Source: JBBQYD01 sp942493075
GTDB taxonomy: Bacteria > Verrucomicrobiota > Verrucomicrobiia > Limisphaerales > UBA8199
NCBI GenBank assembly: GCA_942493075.1
Contig: OW818681.1
Location: 2,046,001-2,110,000 of the forward strand
Length of the DNA: 64,000 bases
Direction of reading: 5' to 3'
In this document: positions 60,057-64,000 of the stretch, in pieces
Layout: the number at the start of each line of letters is the position of its first letter
Numbering within the stretch: the stretch's first letter is position 1
Translations under genes and position numbers: made by a program
The notes under the pieces: generated by a model
The model's database searches: none
What the model saw: only the letters and a program-made list of their open reading frames with translations
Told to the model about the DNA's origin: nothing

Positions 60057-61967
60057 TTACCAATCCTTGCGTGGGCGACGTTCATTCTGCAGCTTCTTGT
60101 CGATCGGCATCGGAAGCATTTGTTCGTCGCCCTTTTGGGCATCCATCAACCGGCGTGCTTCAGCCTTGCTCATCTTGCCGTCTGCCGGAGTTTCTGAAGT
60201 CCCCTCGCTAGCTGGTTCCTCTTTGGAAGTGCCTTCCGCTGGCTGGGGCTGCTCCTTCTGCTTTTCATCAGGTTCCGGGCTCTGAGAGGGTGTCTGCTTG
60301 CTTTCCTCGCCGGGTTGGTCCTGCTGCTCCTGTGCCTTTTGCTGATGCCCTTGTTGATTTTGCTCCTGCGACTTCTGGTCCTGAGATTGCTGCTGCTGAT
60401 CCTGAGGTTGCTTTTGATCCTGGTTCTGCTTCTGAGACTGTTGCTGGTCCTGCTGGTTGTTCTGATCTTGCTGATCCTTCTTTTGCTGTTGCTGCTGCTT
60501 GAGTTCCTCCAGACGCCTCTTTACGAATTCCTGATTAAACTCTGCGTCGCTGGCCTTGGGGTTAAGCTTCAGGGAACTCTGATAATCCTTAATGGCCTGC
60601 TCCCACGCTTGGGTCCGTTTCTGAGGTTCTTGAGCCGCCTCACCCAGGTAATAGTTTGCATTGCCGCGGTTAAAATAGGCCTTCTCCTGTAACTCAAGGT
60701 CCTGTGCGGAAAGTGCCTGCCCGAATTGCCGGGTGGCCTCCTCCAGTTGGCCATCCCGATAAGCCGCGACACCGGCATTGTAGTTCAGACGTGGGTCGGG
60801 CTTCTTTTTCTGGAGTCTTTGGTATTCCTGCAAGGCGGAATCATAATTGCCAGACCGATACTCCCGCAGGGCGCTGCCGGGTGAGGCCAAGCCGCTAGTC
60901 ACCGGGAGCAGCAAACAGCAGAGGAACCAGAGAGCAACATGGCTTTTGCGCAAGCCGGATGAGGGCATGCGTTCACGAGGGCGTTCCGGGGTAAGTATCT
61001 CCGCCAGCAGCAGCAGGATCGCCAAACCAAGTGGCCAGTGATAACGTTCGTGGTAGTGTTTCACCAGTTTCTCTTTGCCTTCAGACCGTGGCAGGGGAGC
61101 GATTCCCCTTTCATAAAGCGTCTCAATGGTACGAGACCCTTCGAGCGGCAGGTAAAAGCCTTTTGTTGCCGCTGCGATATCTTTAAGCAAAGCTTCATTC
61201 AGCCGTGATTTGACCGCGTTGCCCTGGTCATCTTTGACGTAATCGGTTCGCCCGCTGCTATCGCGCACCCGCAATACTTCTCCTTCGGGAGAGCCGATCC
61301 CAACCGTGAAGATGCGCAGACCTTTTGTCGCAGCTTTTTGTGCAGCCTCAAGTGCCCCTGAATCATGGTCTTCGCCGTCACTGAAGAGCACCAGAACCCT
61401 GTAGTTGTTCTCCTCCTTGAAAGCCGAGAGCGCCTCATTGATCGCCTCCGCCAGGGCGGTTCCACCTTGTGGCATCACATTGACATCCAAGGCGTCGAGG
61501 CTTTGTCGAAATGCAGAGTCATCAATAGTCAGAGGACATTGCAGGAAGGCTACCCCGGCGAACGCTACCAAACCGAGCCGGTCGGTTTTGGCTGCTTGCA
61601 TCAGGTCCAGAGCTGCGAGTTTGGCGCGTTGCAAACGGTTGGGAGAGATATCCTCCGCGAGCATGCTTTTGGAGGTATCGATTGCGGCCACGATATCCAG
61701 GCCGCGCTGCTGGACTTCCTCCCATGTGAATCCCCATTGGGGGCGGGCCAGCGCAACGACAAGCAAGCTGATCGCCACGACGAGCAGGCCTTCACGAAAC
61801 CGCCGCCGCGCGGGGGATACACCCGAGAGCAGTCCCGGCAGCAAACGTGTCTGAATGAACTTCGCCAGCAGGGCCTGACGCCTTTGATTCGCCTGCCAGA
61901 AGAACAAGACCATGGCCGGCGGGATCACCAACAGCAGCCATAGAATCAGAGGATGCTCAAATCTCAT
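60057..61967 (-). CDS. BatB-BatC fusion: VWA membrane protein with TPR and Gln-rich tail
   Basis: The 636-residue protein has two N-terminal helices, a von Willebrand A domain (about 88-290, MIDAS AAIDTSKSMLAED, then LVLFSDGEDHDSG), a further helix near 310, then a second signal-like hydrophobic segment (ALWFLCCLLLPVTSGLAS) and TPR repeats (EYRSGNYDSALQEYQRL, AVAAYRDGQLEEATRQFGQ-type). The last 150 residues are extremely rich in Gln, Asp, Lys and Glu. BatB and BatC are normally separate genes; the internal signal-like segment marks the junction. Bat proteins act in the inner membrane/periplasm and are linked to stress tolerance. The ATG 61967 has a GGAGG ribosome binding site and overlaps the BatA stop (ATGA). 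Confidence 0.87.
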   Translation of the reverse strand: MRFEHPLILWLLLVIPPAMVLFFWQANQRRQALLAKFIQTRLLPGLLSGVSPARRRFREGLLVVAISLLVVALARPQWGFTWEEVQQRGLDIVAAIDTSKSMLAEDISPNRLQRAKLAALDLMQAAKTDRLGLVAFAGVAFLQCPLTIDDSAFRQSLDALDVNVMPQGGTALAEAINEALSAFKEENNYRVLVLFSDGEDHDSGALEAAQKAATKGLRIFTVGIGSPEGEVLRVRDSSGRTDYVKDDQGNAVKSRLNEALLKDIAAATKGFYLPLEGSRTIETLYERGIAPLPRSEGKEKLVKHYHERYHWPLGLAILLLLAEILTPERPRERMPSSGLRKSHVALWFLCCLLLPVTSGLASPGSALREYRSGNYDSALQEYQRLQKKKPDPRLNYNAGVAAYRDGQLEEATRQFGQALSAQDLELQEKAYFNRGNANYYLGEAAQEPQKRTQAWEQAIKDYQSSLKLNPKASDAEFNQEFVKRRLEELKQQQQQKKDQQDQNNQQDQQQSQKQNQDQKQPQDQQQQSQDQKSQEQNQQGHQQKAQEQQDQPGEESKQTPSQSPEPDEKQKEQPQPAEGTSKEEPASEGTSETPADGKMSKAEARRLMDAQKGDEQMLPMPIDKKLQNERRPRKDW

Positions 61968-62968
61968 GGCAAGCGCCTCCATAACGTATTGCGCAGCACC
62001 AGTTCTAGCAGCAACAGGCAAATGCCGGGCAGAATCAGCCAATGCGAGAGCTCGCGGTGATGCGCATACTTCTTAACTTCCTGCTCCGTTTTCTCAAGTC
62101 GATCGATCTCCGCATAGATGGCCTGAAACCGCTCGGCGTTGTCAGCCCGGTAATACTTGCCGCCGGTCTCATCTGCGATTTTCTTTAAGGTTACTTCGTC
62201 AATATCCACTGGCATCATGCGATAGATAAGCTGCCCGTTCAGAGGGTTCCTCGCATAGGGAGTAGGTGCTTCCCCGTGGGTGCCCACGCCGATCGTGTAA
62301 ACCTTAATGCCCAGCGCTTGTGCGGCTTCAGCGGCCGTCAGAGGTGTGATTTTCCCTGAGTTGCTTTGGCCATCAGTCATCAGAATCACAATCCGGCTCT
62401 TTGACTGCAATTCTCTTAGCCGGTTAACCGCAGTCGCCAGGCCCGAGCCAATCGCGGTCCGGTTCTGGTCAACGGCGCCAATTTGAAGCCGTTCCAGATG
62501 CTGCTCCAGGAAGTGATGATCCAGCGTGAGGGGAGCGGCGATAAAAGCCTGTGTGGCGAACACCACAAGCCCGATCCTGTCATTGGGGCGTTTCTCAATG
62601 AAATTTCCTAACACATGGCGCGCCATGTCGAAGCGGTTCACCCGTTTGCCCCTTAGTTGAAAGTCCTCGGCAAGCATGCTCCCTGACAAGTCGAACGCTA
62701 CTACGATATCTACTCCACTCGCTTTGACACGGGTCTCGCTGCGCGTAAGCCGTGGCTGAGCCATGGCAAGGATCAGCAGTGTTAAGGCCAGCCAGCGCAT
62801 GGCCCACAGAAACCCTCCGGCCCGGGCCTTGGAAAGGCTGAGAATCCCCCGGACCAACTGCGTAGATGAGTAAACGAAAGCCGGCGGTTCACCTAAACGC
62901 CCTTTCAGCCATGCGGCGAGCGGCAGCAAAAGGAGCAGCAACAGGAAATATGGATATCCAAAAGTCAT
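61964..62968 (-). CDS. batA: BatA-like VWA membrane protein
   Basis: The 334-residue protein has N-terminal helices (FGYPYFLLLLLLLPLAAWL and WLALTLLILAMAQPRLT), a VWA domain (MIDAS VVAFDLSGSMLAEDF, then VILMTDGQSNSGKITPLTA) and a C-terminal helix (LSHWLILPGICLLLLELVL). It matches BatA. It follows the DUF4381-like gene with a 4-nt overlap and precedes the BatB-BatC fusion. Confidence 0.88.
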   Translation of the reverse strand: MTFGYPYFLLLLLLLPLAAWLKGRLGEPPAFVYSSTQLVRGILSLSKARAGGFLWAMRWLALTLLILAMAQPRLTRSETRVKASGVDIVVAFDLSGSMLAEDFQLRGKRVNRFDMARHVLGNFIEKRPNDRIGLVVFATQAFIAAPLTLDHHFLEQHLERLQIGAVDQNRTAIGSGLATAVNRLRELQSKSRIVILMTDGQSNSGKITPLTAAEAAQALGIKVYTIGVGTHGEAPTPYARNPLNGQLIYRMMPVDIDEVTLKKIADETGGKYYRADNAERFQAIYAEIDRLEKTEQEVKKYAHHRELSHWLILPGICLLLLELVLRNTLWRRLP

Positions 62969-63558
62969 GTGCTCGGGCGGGGCTCGATGCTTTTCGCGGG
63001 GTCAATTGTAGATCCCGGAGCTCGGGGTGGTGGGGGCTCGGTTTCATCCACCAGCCGGCTTGCCGCTTGATGCAGATCTCGCATCTCGGGTTCACCCGGC
63101 TCGTATTTGGCAAATTTGACCAGGTCACAGCGCTCCAGAAAGTGGCCCAGGCTCAGCTTTTGGTCCGGGAGCAGGAGAGGTGTCTCACCCAGTTCCCGAA
63201 GAAACTCCTCAGTCGTCCGTTCGGGGGCATGAAAGTCAAAACGTTCCTCCAGGTAAACCCGTATGGTATCCGAGACCAGGATACAGAACTCACGGGGGCG
63301 ATCTATGAACGTAAGCGCGTCCTGCAACTTCTGTCGAGCCCGCACGTGCGCGGGTACCTCCGGCAGGGCATTCGGGGGTTTCTGTCGATTTTTCCAAAGC
63401 CGCCACGCCCAATACAGAAGGGCCGCGAGAACCAACCCAGCCAGGATGTACCAAAGGAACGCCCAGCCAGTGGGGATGTCCACGGGCGGACGAATATCCT
63501 GAAGCTGATTGGTTGCCCCAGGAACCGCCCCCGTCTGGTTGGAACTGACATTGGTCAT
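62965..63558 (-). CDS. DUF4381-like membrane protein of the Bat operon
   Basis: The 197-residue protein has one membrane helix (GWAFLWYILAGLVLAALLYW, about 37-56) and a helical cytoplasmic domain (ARQKLQDALTFIDRPREFCI, TTEEFLRELGETPLLL). This fits the short DUF4381 proteins between DUF58 and BatA in Bat loci. ATG 63558 lies 7 nt after the DUF58 stop; a TTG at 63600 would overlap that gene. Role: probably structural in the Bat complex. Confidence 0.75.
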   Translation of the reverse strand: MTNVSSNQTGAVPGATNQLQDIRPPVDIPTGWAFLWYILAGLVLAALLYWAWRLWKNRQKPPNALPEVPAHVRARQKLQDALTFIDRPREFCILVSDTIRVYLEERFDFHAPERTTEEFLRELGETPLLLPDQKLSLGHFLERCDLVKFAKYEPGEPEMRDLHQAASRLVDETEPPPPRAPGSTIDPAKSIEPRPST

Positions 63559-63565
63559 ATCACGG

Positions 63566-64000
63566 CTATCCTCGGGCACGCCGGCGTTCCCGGTTTTCAA
63601 AGAAGCGGCTTAGCGCAGCCGCGTATGGCTGATCTGTACGCACCTGGATGCTATCGATGCCCACGGCTCGAAATAGCCGCTCTGTTTCCGCGAGGGCACG
63701 GGCCTGGCGTTCTGCGAACGCCTGGCGTTTTCTAGGGTCCCCAGTGTCAACTTCCACGACCTCACCTGTCTCAGCATCGCGCAGGACAAGGCGCCCCAGG
63801 TTCGGCAGTTCCATTTCACAGGGATCAGACACCTGGACGGCGACAACATCATGCTTTCGATTAACGTGCCGCAGCATGGGGTGGGCCGCCTGGGCCAGGG
63901 ATTGCAGGAGCAAGAGCTGCGGCCGAAACCGCGGGTTGGCACCCTGCATCTCGGTGGGGGAACCCAGAAAATCCGAGACGATCACACAAATCGCCCTATG
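63566..64000 (-). CDS. DUF58 domain protein, N-terminal part outside the window
   Basis: The visible C-terminal 144 residues are open to the right edge. They show the DUF58 pattern: VIVSDFLGSPTEM, HDVVAVQVSDPCEMELP, LGRLVLRDAETGEVVEVDT and RTDQPYAAALSRFFENRERR. DUF58 proteins are VWA-like and usually lie next to a MoxR ATPase at the head of Bat operons, so moxR may be just beyond the window. Confidence 0.85.
   Translation of the reverse strand, partial: HRAICVIVSDFLGSPTEMQGANPRFRPQLLLLQSLAQAAHPMLRHVNRKHDVVAVQVSDPCEMELPNLGRLVLRDAETGEVVEVDTGDPRKRQAFAERQARALAETERLFRAVGIDSIQVRTDQPYAAALSRFFENRERRRARG

Noticed and set aside
60315..60692. Leucine-rich plus-strand frame
   Set aside because: It is the antisense of the Gln-rich tail of the BatB-BatC fusion (CAG read as CTG), not a membrane protein gene.

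Overview
The window looks like a chromosomal segment of a Gram-negative member of the PVC group, most likely Verrucomicrobiota close to Pedosphaera/Limisphaerales. The main reasons are an lpxC-fabZ fusion followed by lpxA, a small protein with a VPDSG-CTERM-type tail beside a PrsK/PrsR pair, an EF-P with the non-canonical loop PGNLRA, a BatB-BatC fusion, and a moderately high GC content. This placement is inference from gene content. I see no prophage, insertion sequence, CRISPR array or tRNA; the region reads as core genome with a few accessory genes.

Layout. 349-6181 (+) is an envelope block: mpl, a MetY-like enzyme, lpxC-fabZ, lpxA and rsmI. 6182-12289 (-) is a compact run: mlaE, mlaF, mlaD, a PIN-TRAM membrane protein, a DUF2007-like protein, a GlcD-like oxidase and a TPR protein. 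12368-16084 holds a small unknown, a regulator with a degenerate receiver domain, a coiled-coil/TPR protein and a YjbQ-family protein. 16132-22110 has an HNH protein, an unknown, and a three-gene ABC transporter cassette. 22123-25622 has an unknown gene overlapping an adenylate-kinase-like gene, a GT2 glycosyltransferase, rpsT and efp. 25905-31815 has ptsI, then a 77-residue CTERM protein behind a sigma-54 promoter, then prsK and prsR. 31868-36621 has a TPR protein, an NlpC/P60 lipoprotein, an NHL-repeat protein and a VapBC pair. 36809-44320 has fucI, three tandem CNNM-type genes, a CruF-like membrane protein, acpS and pdxJ. 44375-48544 has a DUF5009-type acyltransferase, rnpB, a family-10-like glycosyl hydrolase and terC. 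48686-53197 (-) is a galactose block (SSS symporter, small membrane protein, galM, galK). 53316-64000 has a membrane glycosyltransferase, an MGDG-synthase-like glycosyltransferase, a small ORF coupled to a Ycf46-like AAA ATPase, an SLC13/TrkA-C transporter and a Bat (VWA) operon that runs off the right edge.

Many genes serve the envelope: lipid A, peptidoglycan recycling, Mla lipid transport, NlpC hydrolase and glycosyltransferases. The two most distinctive signals are (1) the CTERM micro-protein, its sigma-54 promoter and the adjoining PrsK-PrsR pair, which read as one small regulatory module, and (2) a recurring -10-like hexamer 4-9 nt upstream of many first-gene start codons, which suggests widespread leaderless transcripts in this genome.
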